DNA from: Chrysoperla carnea
Taxonomy: Eukaryota; Arthropoda; Insecta; Neuroptera; Chrysopidae
Length of the DNA stretch: 64,000 nt
Direction of reading: 5' to 3'
Assembly (NCBI RefSeq): GCF_905475395.1
Contig: NC_058342.1
Coordinates: 30,090,140 to 30,154,139, forward strand
Shown here one piece after another: positions 20,845-32,649 of this stretch (position 1 is its first letter; each line of letters begins with the position of its first letter). The notes beneath the pieces were generated by a model. It was not told where the DNA came from. It made no database searches and saw only the letters and a list, made by a program, of their open reading frames with translations. Position numbers and translations under genes: made by a program.

Positions 20845-20930
20845 ATGGTGATGGTTGAATTTCTTCTGAAAAAAATTGCTTCTACAAACTGTTTTTACGA
20901 CAAAACGTGAAGTAGTAAAAATCATTATGA
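20845..20930 (-). repeat. tRNA-array leader, copy 3 (short)
   Basis: Minus-strand copy of the last ~75 bp of the leader (ACTTCACGTTTTGTCGT, AAAACAGTTTGTAGAAGCAA). It keeps the same position just 5' of the first tRNA. The rest of the leader is replaced by unrelated sequence. Confidence 0.88.
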
Positions 20931-20935
20931 AATTA

Positions 20936-21269
20936 AACTACGAGACCTTTTCAGGTGTCGTTCCGTTAAACCTTTAATCGATTTTTTTTAAAGTGTGAAA
21001 GATTCACATGACCTTCGTTCAAATAATAAAAGATCTGTATCATCGTAATATTTTAACTTAACCCTTCACGTCACGGTAGTGTGTAAAATCATGTTTTTTT
21101 AATTTATATTAGAAAAGTAGGGATTTTAGATAAAACTTTATTTATTTAACTTATAGTTAACACTCTTATTCTAAATGCTGCTCAGATACTCGTAGAAAAT
21201 GTAATTATTATTCTAAAACCTTTACTAAAAAAGCCCATCCTTAAAAATTAGACATAATCTACTCATTTA
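20936..21269. other. gene-free stretch
   Basis: AT-rich, nothing recognised. Confidence 0.5.
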
Positions 21270-21450
21270 CAAATAAAATTTACAAAAAACCTCCGACAAA
21301 TTTTTCGGCTACGGAACCCTAATCTCGCATTTGAAACGTATCTAAGAACACTCTCCATTAAATTGCCTATTTCCTTAAAGCCTTTTCCAAATTGAGCCGA
21401 TTTGAAAGATCATCGTCAATTTTTTTTTTTTCGGGTATGGAAAATTCTAC
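21270..21450 (-). repeat. family B repeat, 3' part
   Basis: On the minus strand: the AAATTGACGATGATC block, then TTTGGAAAAGGCTTTAAGG, TTTAATGGAGAGTGTTC, GGTTCCGTAGCCGAAAAAT and the GTCGGAGG end. The 5' half with the GTCT tract is missing. Confidence 0.75.
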
Positions 21451-21885
21451 CACTTTTATTGTGATAATTTGTTCTCCTAAAATTTAGGGACGTCTCAATC
21501 TTTTTGAACAACCTCTATCTAAATTCATGCAACCAAGTTGCACGATTTGAATTTAAGCCCACGTTCACATTAAGATTTATGAGTTAACCAAGTAGGCCAT
21601 CAAGGCCACTATTAACAATGTCTTTCAAAGTCTGGATCTGTTTTTAATAATAATAATAATATCAATAAAAACAGCAGACTGAAAAATGAAATTTATATGA
21701 AGTAGTCATTCTTTTAAACAACTAAATCAGATCTGGGCATGTTTTATTTATACAATGTGTTTAAAAAGTATTCTGAATGGACTAATTATATAATAACATA
21801 GGGAACAGCTAAGTCAAGTGGTTTTGTATTCTTAATAATTCCGTGTAAAATTTGTAATTCAAATAATTTTAGCTCTTTAGCCTAA

Positions 21886-22110
21886 GGCGTTTAGCGGTCT
21901 AAGGCGTTTGCCCTTGACTGTTTGTCCATTTAGACTTAGATAGCGGGTTCGAATCCAGGCAGCGGCAGTGTGAACAATTTATAATGAATGGAAAGCAGAA
22001 TTGATCACATTGTCGTCGCTTGGATAAGAACGAAGTAACCGACTCCACCCTCATCAAAATGTAATTGTAAATATGTTTGTAGTTAAATAAATAAAGATTA
22101 ACAAATAATG
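21886..22110 (+). mobile_element. tRNA-derived SINE, type 2 (tentative)
   Basis: An A-box-like TTTAGCGGTCTAAGGCG lies about 60 bp before a perfect B box GGGTTCGAATCC at 21946-21957, as in tRNA-derived SINEs. The following body (CAGCGGCAGTGTGAAC ... CGACTCCACCCTCATC) ends in a short ATAAATAAAGATT-rich tail. It does not fold as a tRNA because no acceptor stem is present. It is unrelated to the SINE at 34950. Confidence 0.65.
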
Positions 22111-23493
22111 TGTTAAGTAAACTTATTTATAAAAGCCATGTGCACTAAGTATTAAAATTTAAGCTGCAGTTAAAATTTTAACTCAAATACTTAAAAATTG
22201 AAGGCACTTGCCCTAAAATTAAGTTTCGAGAAAAGCTCGTTTGAAATTTTTAGTAACAAAATCTTAACACCTACAAAAAAATCGATACCAAAAATGCATT
22301 TAAAAAATTGACTCTTTCGGAACATTTATCTCTTAAAAAACATTTATTTGGCAAAATTGTATTTATTTATTTTGTACTGGATTCGAAGAAAAAGCTTCCA
22401 ATTTTCTTTGCTTATTCCATTTGTATTTTATTTTAATATTTTGTTAATTTAAATCAGGACTTGAAAAAATTATATATCTGTCAAAATTTAATCATCGATT
22501 TGTTAACCTCACGTTCAAAGTTCATTTGATTGGCCATTGCCTAATTTAGCAGCAAGATTCATTAACGAAATGAAACCTCGATTATTATCGTTTATAGTTT
22601 TGACAACTTTATTATTAAATTTAGACTTATTTTGAATTTTTATAAGAAGAAAAGTTTAATCAAAGAAAATTAACTACAATTTAAACTTTAAACTTTACAA
22701 CTTGATTCAATTTGTGATAACTAAGTTATGCTTAAAGAAAATTGTTTTAACAAAAGTCGTTGCCATTTTTGTGGGGAACACTTTCGTAATTTAAAGTTTA
22801 GTTTTATACGCCTTACAGCTTTTTAGAAATACAGAAAGTTTTATTGGATGTCTGTTCGAAAACAGTTAAAGATCAAGTTTTAAATTCCAAAAAATGTGTC
22901 TAATAAAAATAAAAACATATTCTTGTTCGAAACATTTTTTCGAAAAATTCATATCCATTATCATAAATAATTGTCAAATAAAATTTTATATTATTTATAA
23001 ATTTTATTAAACGTCAAAATTAATATTTAATACTGTCAACTAAGAATTCTTTTTTAATGCTCACCTTGCAACATTAATTTATAGCCCGTAAGCCCATGCC
23101 TAAAAACCGTTGAAACTTTGCTTTACGCGTGTTGTTTATTTCTTGTAAGACATAAGAAAATTATCGATTTCGGGGTATTGTTTTTTCCGGGGCTAGGCAA
23201 ATTTTTGATTACGTTCCCAAACTTCAAATTGACAGTTGTTCATTTTTTGTTATTCTAATAAGAAGGTTATCGAATAATTTTTGGAAAAATAATTTTTTCC
23301 GATATTCAATAAAACCTTATGTTTACGAGTTATACATTTTAAAAAACGTAAAAGCGATTGTTCCAATGGTTGAAAACTGCAAAAATGAAAATTTTTCACC
23401 TACAAAAATTAAATTGCTTCTTTGAAGCAAACTAGATAAAAGAATTGGGAATTTCTTAATAAATTAAGACGTTGGGTAGACAACAATGTCATT
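22111..23493. other. long gene-free AT-rich stretch
   Basis: No open frame of note, no repeat family of this window and no RNA gene recognised. This is the quietest stretch of the first half. Confidence 0.5.
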
Positions 23494-23775
23494 TTTAACC
23501 CCGAGAAGTAAAAAACGGGATGTTATAAGTTTGACCGCTATGTGTGTGTGTCTGTCTGTCTGTGGCATCGTAGAGCCTAAACGGATGAAACGATTTTGAT
23601 TTTTTTGATTTTGTTTGAAAGGAAATTTAATGGAGAGTTCTCTTAACTATATTAGGGTTTCGTACCCGAACAAAACTAAAAATTGGCGATGATCTTCCAA
23701 ATCGGCACAGTTTGGAAAAGACTTTAAGGAAAAAGGCAATTTTGTAGATTTCACTTCTTTAAATTATTTTTCAGT
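23494..23775 (+). repeat. family B repeat
   Basis: Starts AACCCCGAGAAGTAAAAAAC, then GATGTTATAAGTTTGACCGC, GTCTGTCTGTGGCATCG, ACGGATGAAACGATTTTGA and GATGATCTTCCAAATCGGC. It ends soon after AAGGCAATTTTGTAGATTTC, lacking the GGGGG end. Confidence 0.8.
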
Positions 23776-24379
23776 CTTGAAAACGACTATTTACGACTGT
23801 TACGACTGAGTAATCAAATATTCAACTAATTCAATTGTCGTTTTTTTAGATTTTCTGATAAAATTAAAAATTTTTATTTATTTTTTCTTGGAAAGCACAA
23901 GTATTATATAATTATTATTATATAATTATATATATTTTCACTTAAATCCGGAGGAATATCTTTGCCCGACACGAAATCGGTGCCAACAAGAGTCGATCAA
24001 CCATTTTCAAGTTATTATACGATGGTCTTTCGTGTACATGATCAAAGAGTGAACGTTAATGAAATGAATAAAGTTTTCATGAGTGGGCTTACGGACTAAT
24101 AGCTTTCTTAACATAATATGGTATGTGTATCGTGAAAGTCTATTTTACAATGGTTATGAAGTAAAAATTTGTGACTATTAATTTGAATGGACATAATTTT
24201 TATACATAAATAACAGATTTTGAACAACTTTGTGTAGTTATATTCATAATATAATAATATAAATAATAATAATTCTCCGTTTATTGTATTTAGTTCAACA
24301 ACCTGATAGTGTAGTGAGAGACTATCTTATTTTTTTATACTTATGTTACTCATCTACCACGCTACGACTTACATTTATA
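23776..24379. other. gene-free stretch
   Basis: About 23940-24060 is less AT-rich (CGACACGAAATCGGTGCC) but has no recognisable product. Nothing else seen. Confidence 0.45.
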
Positions 24380-24424
24380 TACAGTGGAACCTGGTTAAGA
24401 GATATTCTCAAAGGTAGCTCAGGA

Positions 24425-24992
24425 CTGCGTCCTTAAATGAGCTCGTGGAACAAATGAATGTAAACTTGGTATGGGTACCGGGACACAGAGACATTCCAGA
24501 AAATTGTGAAACCGGCGACCTTGCTAGAAATGGCACACCGCTGCCAGACACAAGCATCAATACCATTTGCGAACTGCAAGTTGCTCCTCAAAGAGGATAT
24601 CTTAAAAAAGGCCAATCTTAGATGGAGGCGGTACTATAAGACAGACATGGTCTGAGTATAATCATAGGCGTTCCGAAGATCTTATATCACTACCAAGGGC
24701 ATCTGTTAGCAAAGTTGTTGCGGTTGTTACAGGACACTGGTTGGGCGGCAGAAACAATGTCTCATCTTTTCTGTCACTATACCTTCTTCGTTCTTGCCAC
24801 GAGAAGATGGACTTACTTAAGCTAGCCTCTCTTTGACGACCTCTCCGACCTTAAGTCCGCCGTCGTCAAAGCACTCCTGCTGTTCTGAAACAGCTCCAAA
24901 TGGTTCATGGAGTAATGGCCGGGGATGGGATAACGCTTTTTCGGTATCACAACGGACCCTATGGTCTAAGTGTGTACCACCGCAGAACTGAT
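24425..24992 (+). mobile_element. I-type LINE fragment: RNase H and 3' end
   Basis: The plus strand encodes VWVPGHRDIPENCETGDLAR, the end of an RNase H domain as found at the C-terminus of I-type LINEs (usual form WVPGHxGxxGNxxADELA). Next come NLRWRRYYK and SYITTKG-like remnants. The 3' untranslated end (CCCTATGGTCTAAGTGTGT) is shared with the 11123 and 31840 copies and with the SINE family. It has several stops and frame changes and lacks the reverse transcriptase. A pogo-like end (CAGTGGAACCTGGTTAA) lies just upstream at 24382. Confidence 0.85.
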
Positions 24993-25621
24993 AACGATTG
25001 ATAACGATTTGAGCCTTTCTTTTCGGCGTTTTTCAAATAAACATCCGAATGATAGCAAAGCAAAACTTAAACTTGAAGTTCAAAATTAGTTAATTGCGGA
25101 ATTTGCGAATAAGAATAAGTAAGTAGACAAACAGACAAAACGATGTTATCTCAGTTACAGAGGATATTGCATATAAAATGCACTCGCTGTTTCAGTTATG
25201 GAGGTAGCTATGATGATAAAATCGAAAGAACGAATCCCAAATATAGAGGCTTGCTTCGTCCTACTCACAGGGATGCCAAAGTGTTGGGACCTCCGCATAT
25301 GATTTCCAGTTATTGCCGTTTCTCACTCATCCTGGTTTCATTGTAGTATAAAAATGTATATTTTTCATTGAATTGAAAAACATATTATAATCTATATTTC
25401 TGTGTTCGATGGTAGGGTATTATTTATACAGATATGTATACTAAAAAATCACTGTTTGTGTTACTAATGTTTAGGGTATTGGGATCATAGGGAAAATTCT
25501 GGAATGAAGTACTTATAGGCTGATTATGCTTAAGTTAAAATTAGGCATTTCCGTCAGAAATTGAATCCGTCTGAAGTTTTTCATACATATTTCTCTTTAA
25601 AAACACATAATTATCAAAGTA
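24993..25621. other. unassigned stretch
   Basis: About 25140-25350 is less AT-rich and contains a 67-codon plus-strand frame (25143-25346) with no family resemblance. Its CAGTTATGGAGG and AATATAGAGGC words recall 1040-1110. Possibly an old pogo-like remnant. Confidence 0.4.
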
Positions 25622-26161
25622 ACAAGTGAAAACAAACAATTGACTGAATTAATTGTTGAAATACCATGCATAGTCAGTGTTGATTTCTTTATCACATAAC
25701 ACATACATAACTGATATTCAAGTATGGTACATACTATAAAATTTCCGCCTAATTGTCGCCCCCACGGGTAAACAGTGATGTTTACGAAAAAATGTTTCAA
25801 GCAAAAGTTGTTTATTATTTGATAAGGAACATTTTTTACATTTAAACTTTTGTTCTATCTCTAACGGTTTACAAGGTGGATCGTACGGACCCAAGACCCA
25901 ATTGACGTATGATGCTCATTTACGAACTCGACCTCACTTTTTACGCCCTGAGTACGCTGTAAAAATTTCAGCTCGATGTTTTTTTTCGTTTTTGAGTTAT
26001 CGTGTACACAGACGGACGGACGGAAACCGGAAATAGACTAATTAAATGATTCTATGAACATCTATAGCAAAATTTTGTGCGTGGCATCAATATTTTTAAG
26101 CGTTACAAACTTGGGACTACACTTAGTATACCTTGCATATTACATATATGCATGGTGTATA
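25622..26161 (-). repeat. family A repeat, near full length
   Basis: Minus-strand copy from ACAAGTGAAAACAAACAATT (family 3' end) to TATATGCATGGTGTATA (family 5' end). It contains the CACTGTTTACCCG, CCTTGTAAACCG, GACGTAAAAAG-like and GTCCGTCCGTC blocks in the usual order. No open frame. Confidence 0.85.
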
Positions 26162-26885
26162 CAAAGTGTTCGTATTAATGAACTTTTCGGATTATCGATT
26201 GTGCCAATTTCTGAAACTCTACTGTAAAAATCAAAAAGCATATTATTGACACCAAACAATCGAAAACACAACTTGTATGTTATGTTAAGATAGGTGAAAT
26301 ACATACATTTATACAGACTTTATGTATTTTTACTGGGAAAGATCTATCACTTCGACATTTGTTTCATTCAAGTGTTTTACATCTTAGATGTTATAGTGGA
26401 TGTACTAACGTATTTCTCTTTTGAATTTTTTTTTTCTTAAAAAAGTGATCATATATACTACATACGTTCATACATAACACTCCACTGATGGTGATCGACA
26501 CGGACTGAATGACTATTTGTCTGTTACCCATGATACTTCATACCTTTTAAATTATATAACACATATAGTGAATACTGACGGACTCAAGTGCTATCAAAAA
26601 ATTGATGGTCAAGTGTGCCGTGCTAGATGGGTTTTTGTTCTGTAGTGTTCATTAATGGGGTACTTGCATAATTTTCTTTTCTTTATTGAAATAATAAATC
26701 AAGAAATCCGACTGCTAAAGAATTTGTGAGAAAAATATAATTTAAATGGGAAAGACAAGATATCTTCCATGTTCTTAATATTCCCCTTCTGATATTCTAT
26801 ATCATTTTTTTTGAAAATTCATATCTCAATATAAGGAATCATTATCAAAGAAAGTTCTTTAATGCTCGAATGTTTCCTCTTCGAA
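26162..26885. other. gene-free stretch
   Basis: Unique-looking sequence. Around 26480-26650 it is slightly less AT-rich, but no gene or repeat copy is recognised. Confidence 0.45.
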
Positions 26886-27403
26886 AATAGGGAATATTCA
26901 TGGCTGGATTTATCTCTTTTTAATTACTGAAAATTAATTAATCAAAGCACAAATTCAGTGAGAGAAATTCAAATTTCTAAAACGGAAATTCAAATTTTAA
27001 AACAGACGTGACGTCGTAGTATGAGGCTTGTCAGATTTGTTGATATACTGTATGGTATTAATTACTTATATTTTGTATGGTATTACATTGAGTTATATTA
27101 TTCTACGGCTTTTTATTAGAAAACTTAATAATAACGTGTGTAAATTCTGTGTCGTAAATTCATTTTTTTAAAGTGTAAATTATACATTGAACTGTCAACA
27201 ATTGACAGCTCACATATTATACGTCATCAACAGAGAGCGCCAAAAAGACTGCGTTTAAACATCTCAAAATTATTATATATTTTAAATATTGTTTTACATT
27301 TAATTATAGCATTTTTAAACAGTATTTATATTTTTTACTATGTTATAACGGTGTAAACAATGAATTAAAAATATTTAAAAAAAATTCTTGAATATTCCCT
27401 ATT
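26886..27403 (-). mobile_element. family C MITE, complete
   Basis: About 518 bp in reverse orientation to the 14358 copy, bounded by AATAGGGAATATTCATG and GAATATTCCCTATT. The interior blocks GACGTCGTAGTATG, CTTTTTATTAGAAAAC and GAGAGCGCCAAAAAGACTGC match in order. Flanking bases differ from those of the other copies, so the ends are well placed. Confidence 0.85.
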
Positions 27404-27919
27404 ATCCGGATTATTTTTTTCGAATCCTGATTTGTTTTAACAATAACTTTTATTCTTTTCATTTTTTGGTGTGTTACTTATCGAAATAATGTTGTTATTA
27501 CCCGTTTTAGTTCTTGTCTTGGAAAAGGTAAACATATTTAATAAGGGCAGATTGCCACGATATTAAATCATATGTCAAGTGGACACATGAAGTTTAAAGC
27601 AAACATACTATTAAAAACAAATACTGAACCCTTAAAAAAAGTATATATAAGCAGTCAATATAAGTACTATTTTAAAATCATATAAAAGACGTATACTTTA
27701 TCATAATTGAATTTTGTAAATTGCAAAAAGTATGCAATATCCTACTTCATTTTGAGGTTATTTACATTTTTTAAGAGGTATTTAACTTATACACCATACA
27801 TACACAAAACTCGTGAACCACAGAACTCTATCCGTACAGTCATATTTTCCCCCATCAATTGTTTCTTACAAGTCCATGCTGTAATTTTTCCGGTGAAATA
27901 ATTCACCAGATATCGTGTT
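27404..27919. other. gene-free stretch
   Basis: Nothing recognised. A 64-codon frame (27707-27901) has no family resemblance. Confidence 0.5.
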
Positions 27920-28272
27920 GAAAAAGATGCTCCTTTATATATTTCGTCCAAAACTCAACTTATATCGTTCCGCAACCACCGTATTCACTTGATCTGGCGC
28001 TGTGCGACTTCTGGCTGTTCAGCAAGCTCAAAAGACCGCTCCGGGGACACCGTTTTGATACGATAGAGGAGATTCAAGCCGTAGCGAAAACGGAACTGAA
28101 GACAATCCCGGAAAGTGACTACAACCAGTGCTTTGAAGATTCTAAAATCGGTTGGCATAAGTGCATTGCATCGGGAGGGGATTACTTTGAAGGGGATGAA
28201 ATTGATTTGGAAGAATAAATAAGGAATTTTCAAAATAAATACAATGTCATCTTATTTTTGGCCACAGTAGTA
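27920..28272 (+). mobile_element. mariner transposase C-terminus with 3' end
   Basis: The plus strand encodes QPPYSPDLALCDFWLF, KLKRPLRGHRFDTIEEIQ and WHKCIASGGDYFEGDEIDL, ending with a stop at 28216-28218. This is the last ~90 residues of a mariner-type (Tc1/mariner) transposase; the D of LALCD is the third catalytic acidic residue. The 3' end ATTTTTGGCCACAGTA is followed by GTATA and looks like the terminal repeat. The 5' two thirds is missing. A second fragment lies at 51905. Confidence 0.88.
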
Positions 28273-28625
28273 TAACAACGATCCGTCTACTAAACAACAC
28301 TATATAAAAAATTTAACTTGAGTTGGTGGCTGAACATTAGTCTATATTTTCGAGGAACAACTAAAAAATGATATACGTTTTTTTATCCATTTGTATGGTC
28401 TCAATTAATGAAAAAAAAAGTTGACTCATCTTTCACCGAATGAAGAACGATTCATTTTAAAAAAACGTGTAAGTATCTGCTATTTCTTTAAATGAATACG
28501 AAATGTCAGAGAATTATCATTTTCATTAATAAAATTGATTTGATTTTGTTTTAAATAAAATATATTAAAAACTAATCAAACAAAAATAAGTAGTAACGAC
28601 GTTAATGTTTTAAATACACTGACTA
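28273..28625. other. gene-free stretch
   Basis: AT-rich, nothing recognised. Confidence 0.5.
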
Positions 28626-28672
28626 TTCGTTGTGTGCGTAGTCATGGTAGGGACAATAAAATCGATACTGAA
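28626..28672 (+). repeat. family F repeat, 5' end only
   Basis: TTCGTTGTGTGCGTAGTCAT followed by GGTAGGGACAATAAAATCGA, also present at 53641 and 61625. It breaks off straight after. Confidence 0.75.
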
Positions 28673-29288
28673 AATTGTTATACACATTGCATATTGCATA
28701 TAAATAACAGCTATGATTGTCAGTCAGTTCGGTGTTAGAACAGAGCTGGTCAGTCAACCTTTATTTATGAACAATAAATATATCAGATTCATTTATGATT
28801 TCCGTGGTATTAAAATGAATTTATTAAAGCTGATATTACGTGAACAGGGCGAAGGTGTTTCATTTTGTGCTTACATTTGTTGACTCAGGGGGTTGGAGGG
28901 AATATTATAAAAACAAAGAAATGTTAATTTTGATATTTACTATTAGAAAACCTTATTATCTAAATCAGGCTCCATCAGGTAAAAAACTGATGTCAAAAGT
29001 GTCTCTTCCCATGGAAGTCTGTATATTGCATATGAAGCTGCATATAGATGCAACGACACTAATACATTGTCTAAACAAACATGGTAATAGATTATATAAT
29101 CATATACTCAAGAATAATCACTTAATATATAAATAAATACATATTAACTCATACCTAGAGAGAGTCTAATTGTTGCATCTACTTCAAAAACTTTAAAAGA
29201 AGACAAAAAAAAAAATACTACAAAGTCGAGTAGGCGTTTATATTCATGTCTAATACTTCTTATACCATATACATAATAGTATTAAATA
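28673..29288. other. unassigned stretch with a 98-codon frame
   Basis: The plus-strand frame at 28840-29136 has no domain, signal or repeat pattern that I recognise. There is no support for it being a gene beyond its length. Confidence 0.35.
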
Positions 29289-30065
29289 CAGCCAAAACTG
29301 GTTATAACGACAGCGCTTTTAACGCTTATCTTTAAGTCACGGAGAAATCGGGGTTTAAAATTTCTTATTCAGTGCAATAATATTATCTACTTTAGAAAAA
29401 ATAGGGAATATTCATGTATTTTTTTTAAAATATTTTAAATTCATTGTTAACACCGTTATAACACAAAAAATATAAATACTGTTTAAAAATGCTTTTAAGT
29501 GTAAGAAAAATATTTAAAATACAGATTAATTATGAGGTGTTTAAACGAAGTCCTTTTGGCGCTCTCTGTTGATGACGTATTAATATGTGACCCGTCAATT
29601 GGTGACAGTTCAATGTATAATTTACACTTTAAAAAAATGAATTTACAACACAGAATTTACACACGTTATTATTAAGTTTCCTAATAAAAAGCCGTAGAAT
29701 AATATAACTCAATGTAATACCATACAAAATTTAATTAATTAATACCATACAGTATGTCAACAAATCTGACAAGCCACATACTATGACGTCATGCCCGTAT
29801 TAAAATTTGCATTTCCGTTTTAGAAATTTGAATTTATCCCACTGAATTTGTACTTTTGTTAATAAATTTTAAGTAATTAAAAAGATATTGTAGTCTTTCC
29901 TTTCATTACGCATATAAACGCGTTAATTTAGATGATAATAATTAATAATTTTCATTAATTTCATGCCTTCACAAAAATGGAATATGACGAAGAAACGGTT
30001 GCTAACAAAAAGTAAGCCAACTTTTGGGTAGGTATCATCAATATCGTTATAACAGTTTTTGACTG
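29289..30065. mobile_element. pogo-like MITE carrying a nested family C copy
   Basis: The left end CAGCCAAAACTGGTTATAAC and the reverse complement of the right end, CAGTCAAAAACTGTTATAAC, match with two single-base gaps and one change. TA lies on both sides (29287-29288 and 30066-30067), the target duplication of Tc1/mariner/pogo elements. About 490 of its 777 bp is a family C insertion, so the element itself was about 290 bp. No coding capacity. Confidence 0.75.
29400..29887 (+). mobile_element. family C MITE inside the pogo-like element
   Basis: Starts AATAGGGAATATTCATG and follows the family through GGCGCTCTCTGTTGATGACG, TTTACACTTTAAAAAAATG and ACTATGACGTCATGCCCG. The right end fades near 29887 without the GAATATTCCC repeat. 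Confidence 0.8.
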
Positions 30066-30657
30066 TAGATATAGAGAGAATTATCAACTGATTTCTCATT
30101 TATGACATAAATTTATGACCACTTTTTGACCACCACAAACCATATAATACGTTTTATTTAAAACTCAAACAACAAAAACATAAGGCAAACAAAACGAGAG
30201 AATATTGTTGTATGTATATGTATAAAGCATAACAATAACGGGATAGAGTGTCACAGAGGAAAGTCTGTTTATTGTAATAGGTATACTCATACATACTGTA
30301 CTGTAGCAGACAATGTTTGTTAAGTTTGTACTCCATCTTTGTAGCAACACCAAAAAAAATAATGGAAGCTTCATTAAATAATGCTCGACGAAAGGGCCTT
30401 GATCAATTTTTCCTCTAACCTGATTAATTATATTAATAACATCTAAAAACTCGACTCGATATGGACTGTCCGATTATAATTATAATAAAAGGTTTGTCAA
30501 ATCAAAGGCTGCAATGTTAAGACAGTATTTCCTGAAGTAGGAAATATTTCTTATTCTAAGATGTGACATAAGAGTACTTAACATTCGCCACAAGTCTTCT
30601 ATTTAGCTTAATGGAACCGGTTAAAGCGATGAAATGGAAAGGTTCCGAACGAATCTG
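30066..30657. other. gene-free stretch
   Basis: The two overlapping minus-strand frames at 30154-30374 have no family resemblance. GGAACCGGTTAAAGC (30613) again recalls a pogo-type end. Confidence 0.45.
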
Positions 30658-30850
30658 TATACATGGTGTTCTATTATTGATAACAAAAAATTATACCAGT
30701 GAATTAAGCTTATCAAGACAAATGGAAAAGCTCTTTAGCAAATTTCGATTTGAGGCCTAATTCGAGAGATATGACTATGAAAAAAATAGAAGGATTTATA
30801 CATTCACAGACCAATCAAACTCATTAAACGAAGTAGGTGTCACTAATTGA
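30658..30850 (+). repeat. family H repeat, copy 1
   Basis: ATACATGGTGTTCTATTATT, then GAATTAAGCTTATCAAGACA, AATGGAAAAGCTCTTTA and AATTTCGAT-TGAGGCC. The same series recurs at 38093-38340. Class unknown; no frame is conserved between the copies. Confidence 0.7.
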
Positions 30851-31589
30851 TTCCAAATTGATTTAAGTGGGTAGGCAATACTAAAAAAACTATTTCGTTA
30901 TAAATAAAGATAACATATTTATTAAAGTGTAGATAAGTATCAAATCTCATTTTCTTGCACTGCTAATTTGAAATTCACCTGTGCTAGAAGTGAAGGACAG
31001 CCAGTACAAAAACAAATGGAATAATATTAACATTTGTAAAATGTGTAATGTAATCTTTCGTTTATTTTTTTCTTTCAATTTTTACTTTTTATTTATTTTT
31101 TTATTTTTAAATACTGATAACGTGGTGAATACTTCTATACTTTTTTTTTTTTCGTTGGCAGCACCATGTTTAAAACAAAATGTAATTAATATAAACGGAT
31201 TGTGTGGTTATCTTATTTTCTATGAGTTTGCATAAAATAAAAATTTATTATACTCCTGCATTTTCTTTTGTTTTTCCTCTAACACATACTATATGAGAGA
31301 AAGCCGGAGTGAATATTTATTATTTAGTATAATTTTCTGGTGATTTTTTTCTCTGATATTTTTTTAAAGATTTTTCTTGTCGAAGTCAATAAAAAATCTA
31401 TTCACGATCGAATCCAAGGAGGGTTTTAGGAATATATTCTTATATTCGGCTTACAAGTATGTAAGCTTCGGTAAATACATCTCGATATTCTAAGATAAAG
31501 TATATGCCCATGTGCAAACGAAAACCTTCAGCACAGGAAAAAAACTTAATATATTCTTAAAGCTGCGCTGAATTTATCTGAAATAAACA
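30851..31589. other. gene-free stretch
   Basis: T-rich frame at 30981-31235, without family resemblance. The end (31500-31590) probably belongs to the LINE that follows, but the reading is not clear. Confidence 0.4.
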
Positions 31590-31825
31590 TCAAAACACTC
31601 TTCGAGTATATCGAATCGATGAAAAATTTTGGCTATCAGGAATCGATAGGAACGAAAAAGCTCACAAGTTGGGCAAAATACGTACATGTACTGTTGTAAA
31701 GGATCCAAAACCATTTATTGGGTTATTCAAAAGCACAATTAAAGGTGAAATGTGGATGGTACACGAGTCCAACCGCTATTGGAGAATTCATGACCACGCA
31801 AAGATTTTAATAAAAGGCTTTTAAT
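31590..31825 (+). mobile_element. LINE RNase H region fragment (second family)
   Basis: The plus strand encodes GIDRNEKAHKLGK, then PKPFIGLFKSTIKGE and ESNRYWR, ending AKILIKGF. This is the GNExAD region and downstream linker typical of RNase H-bearing non-LTR retrotransposons (PEPFxG, WxxxxG, SKxLI). It points the opposite way to the next fragment, so two LINE insertions meet here. 5'-truncated and broken. Confidence 0.7.
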
Positions 31826-31839
31826 AGAAAAAGGGTTTT

Positions 31840-32125
31840 TGAACCTGGGATGAGACATGCTTAGACCATAGGGATACGATACTGAAAATTGGGTTGACCC
31901 AGCTCCGGTTGCTTCTCTATGAACCCTTTGGACGTCTTTATGACTAGCAATAGTTTTGACGTCAACGGACTTCAATCCGAGATATTGTCAAAGAAAGACT
32001 GATTTAGATGACAGACCCAGTCGTTCAACGTGCCTGTCACTTAGCCAAAAGCCGCACGAGGCTTCCTTAAAGAGGTCCTATGAAGCCAGATGAGATCTGC
32101 GAAAGACCTATGATTGTACTCCAAT
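31840..32125 (-). mobile_element. I-type LINE 3' fragment
   Basis: On the minus strand, GGAGTACAATCATAGG, the AGATCTCATCTGG region, TTTGACAATATCTCGG, CGTTGACGTCAAAACTATTG and CCTATGGTCTAAGCATGTC follow the order of the 11123 and 24425 copies. It lacks the CCTAA tail. The 78-codon minus frame at 31739-31975 straddles this and the previous fragment and is spurious. Confidence 0.75.
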
Positions 32126-32649
32126 TATATTGAATTTTGAACTGTGTAGTTTGATATTTTTTCTTTAATGATTACAAAAATTTATTTCTAAATAAACTTT
32201 GATCATGAATTTTAAATAAACCTTAAACATTCACTATTGAATATAACTTAAGTAGATTTTATTTAAATCTTTGCTGTTATTTTCAATTTTTAAAATATAT
32301 TTGCTGCATGTTTGAAAAGAATATGGAAAATCGTTTGTGATCGTCATTTACAATAAATCAAAACATGAACATAACCTATCATTGCATCTGGCATTTTAGT
32401 AATAAATATACATTTTGATACCCAAAGTATAAATCCGATAGTTTCTATAATATCTTACAAAGGCAATCTAAATACTAAAGAAGTTCGGGAATCTGGCTTT
32501 GTGCTACGCAAGGTATGTAAAGCATTTCCGTTCAAAGCAGACTTTCATATACACTCTATTTCTGTGTTACTAATAACTTTGAAACTATCTTAAACCATTG
32601 ACATTCTGTCGGGCGATTATTACGACAGGTATAAACTTTGGAAAAAGAT
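32126..32649. other. gene-free stretch
   Basis: AT-rich, nothing recognised. Confidence 0.5.

Noticed and set aside
21886-21965. Possible tRNA gene with a perfect B box.
   Set aside because: The ends do not pair and the sequence continues into a SINE-like body.
28840-29136. 98-codon frame as a gene.
   Set aside because: No domain, no conserved copy and an AT-driven composition; length alone is expected by chance in a window of this size.
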